A stretch of 64,000 bases of DNA from Streptomyces antibioticus (GTDB lineage Bacteria > Actinomycetota > Actinomycetes > Streptomycetales > Streptomycetaceae). Under the pieces are notes generated by a model, which saw only the letters and a program-made list of their open reading frames with translations, made no database searches and was not told the DNA's origin. The stretch's first letter is position 1. Each line of letters opens with the position of its first letter. The position numbers and the translations under genes were made by a program. The stretch spans positions 3,412,645-3,476,644 of the forward strand of contig NZ_CM007717.1 in NCBI RefSeq assembly GCF_002019855.1. Reading direction: 5' to 3'. This document shows, one piece after another, positions 54,226-63,251 of the stretch.

Positions 54226-55970
54226 GCCTGGCCTCCGTCCTGGGCCGGTCCGTACGCCTGGTCGTAGCCCTGGTCGTATGCCTGGTCGTACGACGGGTCG
54301 TGCGGGTGCGGCTGCGCCGGGTTCTCGAACGCCGACGCGTGGACGCCGCCCGCGCCGGGGCCCGCCTGGTGCGGGATGCGGGCCTCGTCGCCGTCGGCGT
54401 CCGCCTCCGCCTCGGCTTCCTCGGCGAGCGCCTCGCGTTCGGCGACGACGTCCTTCACGGCCCGCAGGACGCCCTTGTAGCCCGAGCAGCGGCACAGGTT
54501 GCCGCACAGGGCCTGACGGGTCTCCAGCTCGGTGGGGGCCGGGTTGCCCTCCAGCAGGTCGTGCACGGTCATCGCCATGCCGGGCACGCAGAAGCCGCAC
54601 TGCACCGCGCCGCAGCGGGCGAGCGCCCGCTGCACGTCCGAGGGCTGGCCGTCCACGGCGAGGCCCTCGACGGTGCGGATCTCGCTGCCGGCGGTGGTCA
54701 CGGCGGGCACCAGGCAGGAGGCGACGAGCCGTCCGTCGACCTGCACGTTGCAGGCGCCGCACTCGCCCTGCGAGCAGCCGTCCTTGGCGCCCGCGAGGCC
54801 GAGGCGCTCGCGCAGCACGTAGAGCAGCGACTCGCCGATCCAGGCGTCGGTGACGGGCCGGTCGGCGTCGTTGACGCGCAGGACGTAGGAGGCGAGCGGG
54901 TGCTCCTCGGCCGGGGGCGGGGGCGGCTCGTCGGCGTCCGGGGCGTCCGGGGCGTCCGGGGCGTCCGCCCGGTCCGGCGCGGTGGTGTGCTCGTTCCGGG
55001 GCGCCTCGGACTCCGGGCCGGCGGACGGCGTGGCGGGCCTCTGGGGGGCCTCAGCGGCCTCCTGACGGCCTGTCGCGTCCTCGGAGGTCCCGGTGGGCCC
55101 GGCTGCGGACCGGACGCCCTCCTGAGGCGCCTGGTCCTGCGTGTCGCGCGAGGGCGCGGGGGCGGTGTCGTACCCGGCCGGAGGCCGCTCGGACCGCTCG
55201 GGTCGCTCGGGCCTCTCGACGCGCTCCCCGGCCTCGCCGCCGTACTCACGCCCGCGCGCCGGATCGTGCGCCCCGCCGTGCTCCGGCGCGTGCCCGTACT
55301 CGGGCGTGTCCGGGCGTACGGGCTCCCGCACCCCGGTGTGGCCCGCGGCGGCCTCCGCCTGCTGGGCCCAGGACTGGCCCGCGCCGTCGGTCGCGCCGGT
55401 CGCCCAGGGAGCCTGGGCGCCGCCCGGCAGGGTGGCCGGAGGTGTGCCGCCGCCCCACTGCTCGACCAGGGACGACTGGGTGAACTCGCCGGTCTCGTCC
55501 GGAAGGTCGCCGCCGACCACCGGGATCGACCACTGGCCGGTCACCTCGTGACCCGCAGCACCCGGACCGCCCGGACCGCCCGGCGCACCCGAAGCACCCG
55601 GGCCGCCCGGCGCCGCCGCGGCGCCCGTCGCCTCCTCGAAGTTCCACTGCCCGGTCGAGCCCGGGTTGTACGTGAACCGGTCGTCGCCGACGGTCTGCGG
55701 GCCCGTCTGCGCGGGCCACTCGCTGCCGCCCGCCGGGGTCGCCCAGGTGCCGGTGTCGTCCGTCGGGGGCGCGGCCGCTATCGGCGGGGGCACGTATCCG
55801 TGACCGGGCGCGGCGAGCGGGGGGGCCTCGCCGGCCAGCAGCGCCTCGATGCCGCCCTCGGGCAGCTTCACGAAGGCGGTGGCGCCGTCGTCGTAGTCGC
55901 CCTGGGGCAGCGGGTCCCAGCGGCCGCCGCCGCTCGGGGGCCTGCCCTCTCCGTGCTGGTCGTCGGTCAC
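54222..55970 (-). CDS. Molybdenum hydroxylase 2Fe-2S subunit with a ~350-aa disordered extension
   Basis: 582 aa; the family is normally 160-200 aa. Residues ~358-525 hold two [2Fe-2S] clusters: C399, C404, C407 (CSQGECGAC) and C419 for the plant-type cluster, then CGAVQCGFC and CGNLCRCSGY for the second. Before this are ~350 residues rich in Pro, Gly, Ala and Glu, with short tandem repeats (ERPERPERSERP, APDAPDAPD); after it a tail with YDQAYDQGYDQAYG repeats. GTG 55970 overlaps the FAD gene stop. The extension may tether or scaffold the complex. Confidence 0.88.
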   Translation of the reverse strand: MTDDQHGEGRPPSGGGRWDPLPQGDYDDGATAFVKLPEGGIEALLAGEAPPLAAPGHGYVPPPIAAAPPTDDTGTWATPAGGSEWPAQTGPQTVGDDRFTYNPGSTGQWNFEEATGAAAAPGGPGASGAPGGPGGPGAAGHEVTGQWSIPVVGGDLPDETGEFTQSSLVEQWGGGTPPATLPGGAQAPWATGATDGAGQSWAQQAEAAAGHTGVREPVRPDTPEYGHAPEHGGAHDPARGREYGGEAGERVERPERPERSERPPAGYDTAPAPSRDTQDQAPQEGVRSAAGPTGTSEDATGRQEAAEAPQRPATPSAGPESEAPRNEHTTAPDRADAPDAPDAPDADEPPPPPAEEHPLASYVLRVNDADRPVTDAWIGESLLYVLRERLGLAGAKDGCSQGECGACNVQVDGRLVASCLVPAVTTAGSEIRTVEGLAVDGQPSDVQRALARCGAVQCGFCVPGMAMTVHDLLEGNPAPTELETRQALCGNLCRCSGYKGVLRAVKDVVAEREALAEEAEAEADADGDEARIPHQAGPGAGGVHASAFENPAQPHPHDPSYDQAYDQGYDQAYGPAQDGGQA

Positions 55971-56860
55971 GACAGCGCCCTCCCCAGTGCTCGTCGGGCC
56001 AGCGCGGCGACGGTGCGCCGCAGATGCAGTACGGCGGGCGGAAGCTCGGCCACGGAGCCGTCCACGCCCGGCGCCGGGTCGGGGATGCAGGCGGCGGCGA
56101 CGTACTCCCCGAAGGCGTTCAGGGCCTCGGGGACGATCGCGCGGTTGTTGTCCCAGTCGATGAGCCGGGCGACCCACTGCTCGGCGTCCAGGGGGCGCAG
56201 CGGCATCGGCGCGATGGCGCCGACGGCGCACCGCACGCCGCGCCGGGCCGGGTCCAGGACGAGGGCGACGGACGCGACGGCGCGCCCGGGGCCGGTGCGC
56301 CCGGTCGCCTTGAGGAAGACCTGCGGGGCGTGCAGCAGCGGCACGCGCACGTACCCGATCAGCTCGCCGCCGCGCAGCATCTCCATGCCGGCCAGCAGGT
56401 GCGAGACCGGGATCTCCCGGCGGGCGCCGTTCGGACCGGCGATGACGAGGGTCGCCTCCAGGGCGGCCAGGACGGGCAGCGCGTCGCCCGTCGGCGCGGC
56501 GGAGGCGATGTTGCCGCCGAGCGTGCCGGCGTTGCGGATCTGCGGCGGGCCCGCGGCGCGCGCGGCGGCGGCGAGCGCCGGGATCAGGGCGGCGAAGTCG
56601 GGGCGGCCCATCCGCGCGTGGGTGAGTCCGGCGCCGAGCAGGGCGTGGCCGTCCTGGTACTGCCAGCCGCGGATCTCGCTGATCCGGCCGAGGCCGACCA
56701 GCCCGGCGGGCCTGAGGAGTCCGGAGTTCACGGCGGACATCAGGTCGGTGCCGCCGGCCACCGGCACGGCGGCGGGCATGGCCGCCAGGGCCGCCACGGC
56801 CTCGTCCAGCGTCGTAGGCAGCGTGACGGCCTGCGCCGCCTGCGGTGCGTGCGTGGTCAA
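55967..56860 (-). CDS. Molybdenum hydroxylase FAD-binding subunit
   Basis: 297 aa. FAD-binding PCMH fold: TLDEAVAALAAMPAAVPVAG and the GTDLM motif, GPPQIRNAGTLGGNIASAAP, and a CO-dehydrogenase-flavoprotein C-terminal domain (VFLKATGRTGPGRAVASVAL). The start appears to be TTG at 56858-56860 (TTHAPQAAQAVTLPTTLDE follows, as in related proteins read MTTHAP); an ATG at 56950 is in frame but adds an uncharacteristic Pro/Cys-rich piece. First gene of the hydroxylase operon. Confidence 0.85.
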   Translation of the reverse strand: MTTHAPQAAQAVTLPTTLDEAVAALAAMPAAVPVAGGTDLMSAVNSGLLRPAGLVGLGRISEIRGWQYQDGHALLGAGLTHARMGRPDFAALIPALAAAARAAGPPQIRNAGTLGGNIASAAPTGDALPVLAALEATLVIAGPNGARREIPVSHLLAGMEMLRGGELIGYVRVPLLHAPQVFLKATGRTGPGRAVASVALVLDPARRGVRCAVGAIAPMPLRPLDAEQWVARLIDWDNNRAIVPEALNAFGEYVAAACIPDPAPGVDGSVAELPPAVLHLRRTVAALARRALGRALS

Positions 56861-57101
56861 AACCGGCTGCCCCTTCCCGCTGCCCCACCTGGTCCCACCT
56901 GTGTTGCCGTACGGTACGTGCTGACAGGGCGGACGTGGCAACTCTGGCACATCTTCGCAACACCCGAACGCGGGGGTCCGCTAGGAGGCATTCGCCCTCC
57001 TCACAGCGGAGATGGTCCGTTTTGACACGGCACATCCGGTGCGTACGGATTGCCACTCTTCGGGGTTTCCGTCGCGCCTCTCCCGAAGCGGGGCAGGACG
57101 G

Positions 57102-58739
57102 TCACCGGTGCGGCGGCGGACCCTCGATCGGGCGCCCCAGGACACCGGGCCGCCGCTGCCACGGCCGCGGGCCTCCCGGCGGCCGGTAGGCGACGCCCAG
57201 GGCGTCCAGCCGCGCGTAGTGCGCCACCGTCCGCCGCTCGAAGTCCGCGAAGTCCCGTTCCGCGGGCGCGGGCAGGGCGCTCCAGGCGACCTCGGCGAAC
57301 GCCGCGAGCCGGGGAAAGACCTGGTAGTCGACGCGCGCGGCGTCCTCCATCGCCTCGGTCCAGACGTTGGCCTGGGTCCCGATCACGTGCGCCGCCTGTG
57401 CGGGCGTCAACTCCGGTGGAACGGGCTCGAACCGGTACACGTCCTCCAGGGTGCGGACCCAGCCGATCGGCACCGGCTCGTCCGGGCCGCCGTCCTGCCG
57501 GTGGTCCAGGTACACGTGCTGCTCGGGGCACATGACGACGTCGTGCCCCGCGCGCGCGGCCGCCGTACCGCCCGCGTAGCCGCGCCAGGACGACACCGCC
57601 GCGCCGTCCGCGAGACCGCCCTCCAGGATCTCGTCCCAGCCGATGAGCCGGCGCCCGCGCGCGGACAGCCAGGTGTCGAAGTGCCGGACGAACCACGACT
57701 GGAGCGCGTCCTCGTCGGCGAGGCCGAGTTCCGCGATCCGGGCCTGTACGGCCGGAGAACTCCGCCACTGCTCCTTGGGGCATTCGTCGCCGCCGATGTG
57801 GACGAACTCCGAGGGGAACAGGTCGAGGACTTCCTCGAACACCTCCTCGTAGAAGCGAAGGGTGTTGTCGGTGGGGGCGAGTACGTTGGGATTGACCCCC
57901 CAGGTGTCCCACACGGAGAGGGCGGTGGTGTCGATGACATCGGTGTTGCCGAGTTCCGGATACGCGGCGATCGCGGCCTGCGAGTGCCCGGGTACGTCGA
58001 TTTCGGGGACGACGGTGATATGCCGCTCGGCGGCGTAGGCGACGATCTCGCGGATGTCGTCCTGCGTGTAGTGGCCACCGTGCGGCTTCTCGTCCCACAG
58101 GGGTGAGGCGCGATGGCCGAATTTCGTGCGGGCCCGCCAGGCGCCGACCTCGGTGAGACGGGGATGGCGCCGGATCTCGATGCGCCAGCCCTGGTCGTCC
58201 GTCAGATGGAAGTGGAAGACGTTCAGTTTGTGCGCGGCCATCAGATCCAGGTAGCGCAGGACGCCGTCCTTCGGCATGAAGTGCCGGGCCACGTCGAGCA
58301 TGAGTCCGCGCCAGCGGAAGCGGGGCGCGTCCTCGATCGTGAGGTGCGGCACGGCCCAGATCCGGTCGCGGCGCACCGGTGCCCTGCGGTGGGCGTCGGG
58401 GCCGAGGAGCTGGCGGAGCGTCTGGGCGCCCCAGAAGACACCGGCCGCGTCCCCGCCCTCGACGAGCACCCCGCGCGCGTCGCTGACGAGGCGGTACTCC
58501 TCGGGGCCGAGCCGGCCGTCCACCTGGAGCGCGATGCCGTCGGTGCCATCGGTGGCGTCGGTGCCGTCGGGTTCCCGTCCCTCGTGCAGCGGCAGGCCGG
58601 TGGCCTGCCCCAGGGCGGTGCGCAGCCAGCGCCCGGCGCCCTCCGCCCCGGGGCCGGTGTACAGCCGGGAGCGCGCCGTGAGCCGCACCTCGCCGGGTGC
58701 GGCGGTGACGGCGCGGGGCGCCGGAATCAGTTCCGTCAT
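57102..58739 (-). CDS. GH20 beta-N-acetylhexosaminidase
   Basis: 545 aa. Domain 2 N-terminal part (EYRLVSDARGVLVEGGDAAG), then the GH20 barrel: FRWRGLMLDVARHFMPKDGV, NVFHFHLTDDQGWRIEIRR, YTQDDIREIVAYAAERHITV, and the catalytic pair Asp318-Glu319 in HIGGDECPKEQW. It cuts GlcNAc from chito-oligosaccharide ends. No signal peptide, so it acts on imported sugars, matching the ABC transporter genes just upstream in the same direction. ATG at 58737-58739. A TDATDGTDG mini-repeat occurs near residue 60. Confidence 0.93.
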   Translation of the reverse strand: MTELIPAPRAVTAAPGEVRLTARSRLYTGPGAEGAGRWLRTALGQATGLPLHEGREPDGTDATDGTDGIALQVDGRLGPEEYRLVSDARGVLVEGGDAAGVFWGAQTLRQLLGPDAHRRAPVRRDRIWAVPHLTIEDAPRFRWRGLMLDVARHFMPKDGVLRYLDLMAAHKLNVFHFHLTDDQGWRIEIRRHPRLTEVGAWRARTKFGHRASPLWDEKPHGGHYTQDDIREIVAYAAERHITVVPEIDVPGHSQAAIAAYPELGNTDVIDTTALSVWDTWGVNPNVLAPTDNTLRFYEEVFEEVLDLFPSEFVHIGGDECPKEQWRSSPAVQARIAELGLADEDALQSWFVRHFDTWLSARGRRLIGWDEILEGGLADGAAVSSWRGYAGGTAAARAGHDVVMCPEQHVYLDHRQDGGPDEPVPIGWVRTLEDVYRFEPVPPELTPAQAAHVIGTQANVWTEAMEDAARVDYQVFPRLAAFAEVAWSALPAPAERDFADFERRTVAHYARLDALGVAYRPPGGPRPWQRRPGVLGRPIEGPPPHR

Positions 58740-58765
58740 GTCAGACCCAAGACCTTTCAGACCTT

Positions 58766-59611
58766 TCAGTCCTTGACCGCGCCGCCGAGTCCGGAGACCA
58801 GACGGCGCTGCACGAGTACGAAGAACACCAGCACCGGAATCGTCATCAGCGTGGAACCCGCCATCACGCCGCCCCAGTCGGGGTCGTCCGGCCGGAAGAA
58901 CACCAGCAGGGCCATGGGCAGGGTGGACTGCGAAGTGTCGCTGATGATGAACGACTTGGCGAAGAGGAAGTCGTTCCAGGCGGAGATGAAGGAAAAGACG
59001 CTCGTGGCCACCAGACCGGGCAGCACGAGCGGGAAAAGAATCTGCCAGAGAAAGCGCGTCCGGCTCGCCCCGTCGAGGTACGCGGCCTCCTCCAGGGCTT
59101 CCGGGACGGCTTTCACGAACCCCCTCAGCATCCAGATCGCGAAGGGCAGCGAGAAGGCGATGTGGGGCAGGATCAGGGACCCCAGGGTGTTGAGCTGACC
59201 GGCGTCCCGCATGAGGAAGAACAGCGGGATCGTCAGGGCCTCCACGGGCACCATCTGGGCCACCAGGAACATGATCAGCAGGGTGGTCCGGAAGCGGAAC
59301 CGGAATCGGGTCACGGCGGTCGCGGCGAGAAACGCGATGAGCCCCGAGGCGATCACCACGGCGCCCGCGACGAGAAGGCTGTTGAGCGCGTAGCGGCCGA
59401 ATTCCTGTTGTCCGAACACCCTCCGGAAGGAATCCAGGGAGGGGGCGAGGGTCCACGGCCGCGGCGCGCCGGACTCGATCTCCCCGGCCGGCCGGAAGGC
59501 GCCGAGCACCATCCAGTACAGCGGGAAGGCGACGACGGCCGCGGTCAGCAGCGCGGCCGCCTCGGCCACCAGCCGCCAGGGCCGGGCCACCAGGTTCCGT
59601 ACGGCGTTCAC
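58766..59611 (-). CDS. Sugar ABC permease (MalG type)
   Basis: 281 aa, six membrane helices; EAA loop EALEEAAYLDGASRTRFLWQ and ends with the usual VSGLGGAVKD. GTG at 59609-59611 overlaps the upstream permease gene (GTGA). Part of the operon binding protein - MalF - MalG - hexosaminidase, hence likely imports chitobiose or similar GlcNAc oligosaccharides. Confidence 0.9.
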   Translation of the reverse strand: MNAVRNLVARPWRLVAEAAALLTAAVVAFPLYWMVLGAFRPAGEIESGAPRPWTLAPSLDSFRRVFGQQEFGRYALNSLLVAGAVVIASGLIAFLAATAVTRFRFRFRTTLLIMFLVAQMVPVEALTIPLFFLMRDAGQLNTLGSLILPHIAFSLPFAIWMLRGFVKAVPEALEEAAYLDGASRTRFLWQILFPLVLPGLVATSVFSFISAWNDFLFAKSFIISDTSQSTLPMALLVFFRPDDPDWGGVMAGSTLMTIPVLVFFVLVQRRLVSGLGGAVKD

Positions 59612-60561
59612 AGCTCCTCCCCCTGGCGGCGCAGCAGCCGCAGATACACGAGCGTGACGGCGAGCAGCAGGACCAGCATCACGACGCCGATGGCCGAACC
59701 GAGGCCGTACTGCGAGGACGCGAACGCCTGTTGGTAGGCGTAGACGTTCAGGACGAGGTTCTGGCCGGCGATCCCGCCGCCGCCCGTCATGACGTAGATC
59801 TGGGTGAAGACCTTGAAGTCCCAGATGACGGACTGGATGGTGACGACGGTCAGGATCGGCCGCAGCAGCGGGGCGAGCACGGACCGCCAGATCCGCCACG
59901 GTGAGGCGCCGTCCAGCGCGGCCGCCTCCAGCACCTCCGCTGGCACGGCGCGGATCCCGGCGTAGACGGTGATCATCACGAACGGGAAGGAGCACCAGAC
60001 GACTTCGAGCAGGACGAGGAAGAAGGCGCTGTAGCGGCCGTACGTCCAGGAGTGGTCGCCGAGGCCGAGGATCCGGTTCACGGGGCCGAAGTCGGGGTCG
60101 AAGAGGAACAGCCAGACCGTCGAGCCGGTGACCGCCGGGGTGGCCCAGGCGCCCAGCGCGGCCAGCATCAGCGCGAGCCGGGGCAGGGCACGCACGCGCG
60201 TGAGGAGCACGGCGAGCGCGCAGCCGACGGCGAGCGTGCAGAGCACGCACAGGGCCGCGAAGACGACCGTGGACAGCAGCACCTGCCAGAACCGGTCGTC
60301 GCCGAAGACGTCGGCGTAGTTGCCGAAGCCCCGGAAGACGGTCGGTTCGCCGCCGCTGACCTGTGCCTGGGTGTACTCGAAGAGGGAGATGAGCCCGAGC
60401 TGGTAGACGGGGTAGGCGAGCAGGGCGGCGAGGACGACGAGGGCGGGGGCGAGATAGAGCCAGGGCGTCAGGCGGGCCGTCCGCGGGCGCGGACGGCCGG
60501 ACACCGCCCGGATCCGCGCCGGTGCCCGCTCGGCGCCCTTGAGGCCGGCCGGCGCCGTCAC
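59608..60561 (-). CDS. Sugar ABC permease (MalF type)
   Basis: 317 aa. N-terminal helix WLYLAPALVVLAALLAYPVY, EAA loop VLEAAALDGASPWRIWRSVL, C-terminal FASSQYGLGSAIGVVMLV. GTG at 60559-60561 overlaps the binding-protein stop. No ATPase gene is nearby; the shared MsiK-type ATPase used by Streptomyces sugar importers would be needed (known for the group). Confidence 0.9.
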   Translation of the reverse strand: MTAPAGLKGAERAPARIRAVSGRPRPRTARLTPWLYLAPALVVLAALLAYPVYQLGLISLFEYTQAQVSGGEPTVFRGFGNYADVFGDDRFWQVLLSTVVFAALCVLCTLAVGCALAVLLTRVRALPRLALMLAALGAWATPAVTGSTVWLFLFDPDFGPVNRILGLGDHSWTYGRYSAFFLVLLEVVWCSFPFVMITVYAGIRAVPAEVLEAAALDGASPWRIWRSVLAPLLRPILTVVTIQSVIWDFKVFTQIYVMTGGGGIAGQNLVLNVYAYQQAFASSQYGLGSAIGVVMLVLLLAVTLVYLRLLRRQGEEL

Positions 60562-61856
60562 CCGGCGGAGCCGAACGCGTCGTCCATCTTCTTCGCCGCG
60601 TCCGCGGAGGCCGCCGTGACGCTCTTCCGGCCGCTGACGACCTCCTGGAACATGGTCGGCAGGACCTGCTGGGAGTCGATCTGGGACCAGGCGGGCGAGG
60701 CGGGCACGAACTTGGTGCCGGCGGCCAGGGTCCGCACGAAGGGCGCCACGAACGGCTCCCGCGCGGCGGCCCGGTCGCGGACGTCCGTGAAGGTCGGCAG
60801 GAAGCCCATCGCGTCGAACAGCGCTCCCTGGGTCCTCTTCGACGCCAGCGCCTTCATCAGGCCGACGGCCAGGGTGCGGTGCGAGGTGCTCTTCAGGACG
60901 CCGATGTTGTTGCCGCCCGCGAAGGCCGGGGCGACCGATCCCGCCGTGACACCGGGCAGCGGGACGACGGCGTACTTGCCCTTCACGGCCCCGGCCTCCA
61001 CGGCGGTGTGGCTGAAGTCGCCGCCGATCGCCATGCCCGCCTTGCCGGCCGCGAACGCGGTGACGGTGTCGTTGCCGCCCATGCCGGCGCACTTGGCGGC
61101 CGGACAGTTGTCGTCCGAGAAGAGGGCGGTGTACGCCTCGATGCCCTTGCGGGCGGCGGCGCTGTCGATCCCCGAGGTGTAGGAGTCGCCGTCGGCGTCG
61201 GCGAGTTCCCCGCCGTGCGCCCAGACGAAGGGCATCGCGCCGTACGTGTAGGCGCCGCCGACGACCAGGCCGTACAGATCGGGCCGGGCGGCGCGGACGG
61301 CGCGGGCGGTGGCCGCCAGTTCGGCCAGGGACTTCGGGACGGCGAGGCCGAGGTCCTCGAAGACGTCGGTGCGGTAGTAGAGGGCGCGGACGCCGACGTA
61401 GAAGGGGGCGCCGTAGACCTTGCCGCCGACGGTGACCGAGCGGCGGGCGGTGGGGTCGGTGTCCTTCGCCTCGGGCCAGGCGCCGAACTCCTTCGTGACG
61501 TCGAGGAGTCCGCCGTCGTGGACATAGCCGGCGGTGTCGGTGTTGCCGTACTCCAGCACGTCGGGAGCGGACTTCGGGTCGTTGAGGGCGGCCTTGACGC
61601 GCTGGGCGCGGCTCTCGACGGGGATGTACTCGACGTCGACCCGCACGCCGTCGTGGGCCTTCTCGAAGGCGGCGACGACGGAGTCGACGACCTCGGCCTT
61701 CGGGGTGTTGCCGACCTCCTGGAAGAGCCAGACGCGCAGGGTGCCGGTCCTGTCGTCGGTGCCGGAGGCGGAGTTCGCGGAGGTCTGGGGGGTGCAGGCG
61801 GTGGCGACGACCAGGGCCGCGGCCGCGAGCAGGGCGGGCCGGACGGGGAGCTTCAT
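60558..61856 (-). CDS. Sugar-binding lipoprotein of the ABC transporter
   Basis: 432 aa. Lipoprotein signal (ALLAAAALVVATAC), then an extracellular solute-binding family 1 fold: RVWLFQEVGNTPKAEVVDSV, GVRVDVEYIPVESRAQRVKA, APDVLEYGNTDTAGYVHDGG, GKAGMAIGGDFSHTAVEAG. Related to NgcE/DasA-type GlcNAc or chitobiose binders. ATG at 61854-61856. First gene of the operon; the promoter region contains TTGC dyads. Confidence 0.9.
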   Translation of the reverse strand: MKLPVRPALLAAAALVVATACTPQTSANSASGTDDRTGTLRVWLFQEVGNTPKAEVVDSVVAAFEKAHDGVRVDVEYIPVESRAQRVKAALNDPKSAPDVLEYGNTDTAGYVHDGGLLDVTKEFGAWPEAKDTDPTARRSVTVGGKVYGAPFYVGVRALYYRTDVFEDLGLAVPKSLAELAATARAVRAARPDLYGLVVGGAYTYGAMPFVWAHGGELADADGDSYTSGIDSAAARKGIEAYTALFSDDNCPAAKCAGMGGNDTVTAFAAGKAGMAIGGDFSHTAVEAGAVKGKYAVVPLPGVTAGSVAPAFAGGNNIGVLKSTSHRTLAVGLMKALASKRTQGALFDAMGFLPTFTDVRDRAAAREPFVAPFVRTLAAGTKFVPASPAWSQIDSQQVLPTMFQEVVSGRKSVTAASADAAKKMDDAFGSAG

Positions 61857-61887
61857 GACGTGTCCCTCCGGACGAGAAGCGCGAGCG

Positions 61888-61923
61888 TTGCATCATGTGC
61901 AATGACTGTTTTGCTCTGCACAA
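61888..61923. promoter_or_regulatory. TTGCA dyad operators upstream of the sugar ABC operon
   Basis: TTGCATCATGTGCAA (61888-61902) is a 5-bp-arm palindrome; a related TTGCTCTGCACAA follows at 61911-61923. They lie 30-65 bp before the binding-protein start. The form recalls LacI/ROK-type sites rather than dre boxes, so control differs from the nag genes. Confidence 0.5.
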
Positions 61924-62018
61924 CACTCGGAGGCTAGGGACTTCCGGATCACGCCGACAAGAGGTCTCAACCACTCTGTGACCACGGGACGCACCCCGTG
62001 CAACGGCAAACACGCCAA

Positions 62019-62056
62019 AGGCCCCCGAGACACGCGAAAACGCGTCTCGGGGGCCT
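62019..62056. terminator. Long hairpin terminator
   Basis: AGGCCCCCGAGACACGCG (62019-62036) pairs with CGCGTCTCGGGGGCCT (62041-62056) across a 4-base AAAA loop, with a 2-base bulge. It ends the DUF3039 gene (stop at 62097) and insulates the sugar operon. Confidence 0.85.
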
Positions 62057-62096
62057 CAGAGCCTCAGGGCTTCAGGTGAAGGACCGGGCGGGGTCC

Positions 62097-62387
62097 CTAC
62101 TTCTTGTCGCCGCCCTTGCCCTTGCCGTCTCCGCCGCCGACGCCCATCGACTCGAAGATCTCCTTGCACATCGGGCAGACGGGATACTTCTTGGGATCGC
62201 GGCCGGGCACCCACACCTTGCCGCACAGCGCCACGACGGGCGTGCCGTCGAGGGCGCTCGCCATGATCTTGTCCTTCTGGACGTAGTGCGCGAAGCGCTC
62301 GTGGTCGCCGTCGCCGTGCGACACCTGCGGCGTCGGCTCTACGAGGGTCCCCGTACCGGTGCCGCGCTCGGGCTCGAGAGTGCTCAT
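62097..62387 (-). CDS. DUF3039 family protein, putative zinc-binding
   Basis: 96 aa. HERFAHYVQKDKIMASALDG followed by VVALCGKVWVPGRDPKKYPV and CPMCKEI: four Cys/His positions suited to zinc. A Gly/Lys-rich tail (GGDGKGKGGDKK). Family found throughout actinobacteria next to yqgE and murA; function unknown. ATG at 62385-62387. Confidence 0.88.
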   Translation of the reverse strand: MSTLEPERGTGTGTLVEPTPQVSHGDGDHERFAHYVQKDKIMASALDGTPVVALCGKVWVPGRDPKKYPVCPMCKEIFESMGVGGGDGKGKGGDKK

Positions 62388-62417
62388 GCGCCCAAGGGTA
62401 CTGAAAGCTCCGGCGGA

Positions 62418-62999
62418 TCAGTTGAGCGACGGGTCGTCCGCGTACGTGGCCACCATCGCCAGGTCGCTGCGCTGGCGGCGCAGGACCTCGCGCCAGAGTC
62501 TCTCGGGGGCCGGGGAGGAGACGTCACCGGGTTCGGACTCCACCACGTACCAGGCACCCTCCACCAGTTCGTCCTCCAGTTGGCCGGGTCCCCAGCCGGC
62601 GTATCCGGCGAAGATCCGCAGGGACCCCAGCGCGGAGGCGAGGAGTTCCGGCGGGGCCTCCAGGTCGACGAGGCCGATCGCGCCGTGCACCCGGCGCCAG
62701 CCGAGCGGGCCGCGGTCCCCGGAGGAGTCGCCCGGGATGACGGCGACGCCCAGCGCGGAGTCGAGGGACACCGGGCCGCCCTGGAAGACGACCCCGGGCT
62801 CGCCGGTGAGGCCGGCCCAGCCCTCCAGGATGTCGCTCACGCCCACCGGCGTGGGGCGGTTGAGGACGACACCGAGGGAGCCCTCCTCGTCGTGGTCGAG
62901 AAGGAGCACCACCGCACGGTCGAAGTTCGGGTCCGCCAGGGCGGGCGTTGCCACGAGCAGCCGCCCTGTGAGCGAGGACACCTCGGTCATGCCAGACAT
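62418..62999 (-). CDS. YqgE/AlgH family protein
   Basis: 193 aa. SLTGRLLVATPALADPNFDR, AVVLLLDHDEEGSLGVVLNR, PVGVSDILEGW, FQGGPVS and RIFAGYAGWGPGQLEDEL are family hallmarks. Function uncertain (linked to transcription control or division in other bacteria). ATG 62999 has GGGGGA closely upstream; ATG 62990 is in frame. Two genes from murA, divergent. Confidence 0.9.
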   Translation of the reverse strand: MSGMTEVSSLTGRLLVATPALADPNFDRAVVLLLDHDEEGSLGVVLNRPTPVGVSDILEGWAGLTGEPGVVFQGGPVSLDSALGVAVIPGDSSGDRGPLGWRRVHGAIGLVDLEAPPELLASALGSLRIFAGYAGWGPGQLEDELVEGAWYVVESEPGDVSSPAPERLWREVLRRQRSDLAMVATYADDPSLN

Positions 63000-63251
63000 G
63001 ATCCCCCATCTTCCCCGGGAGTGGGGAGGCAATGCGGGTACGGGGGTGAGGGCAGGTCGGGCGCACGGATGCGGTCCCGGCGCACGGCCGCGGAGGGCGC
63101 CGCGCGGTGACCCCGTGTGGCCGCCGCGGAACCGTTCGTGTTGTGACACAGCTATGACCTCCCTGGGCCCTCCTCGGGCTTCCGGCAGGGGGGTCGGCGG
63201 CGATTACTCTGTCTCCTCTGGCCCTGCCCCACTCGATGGAACGCGAGACAC

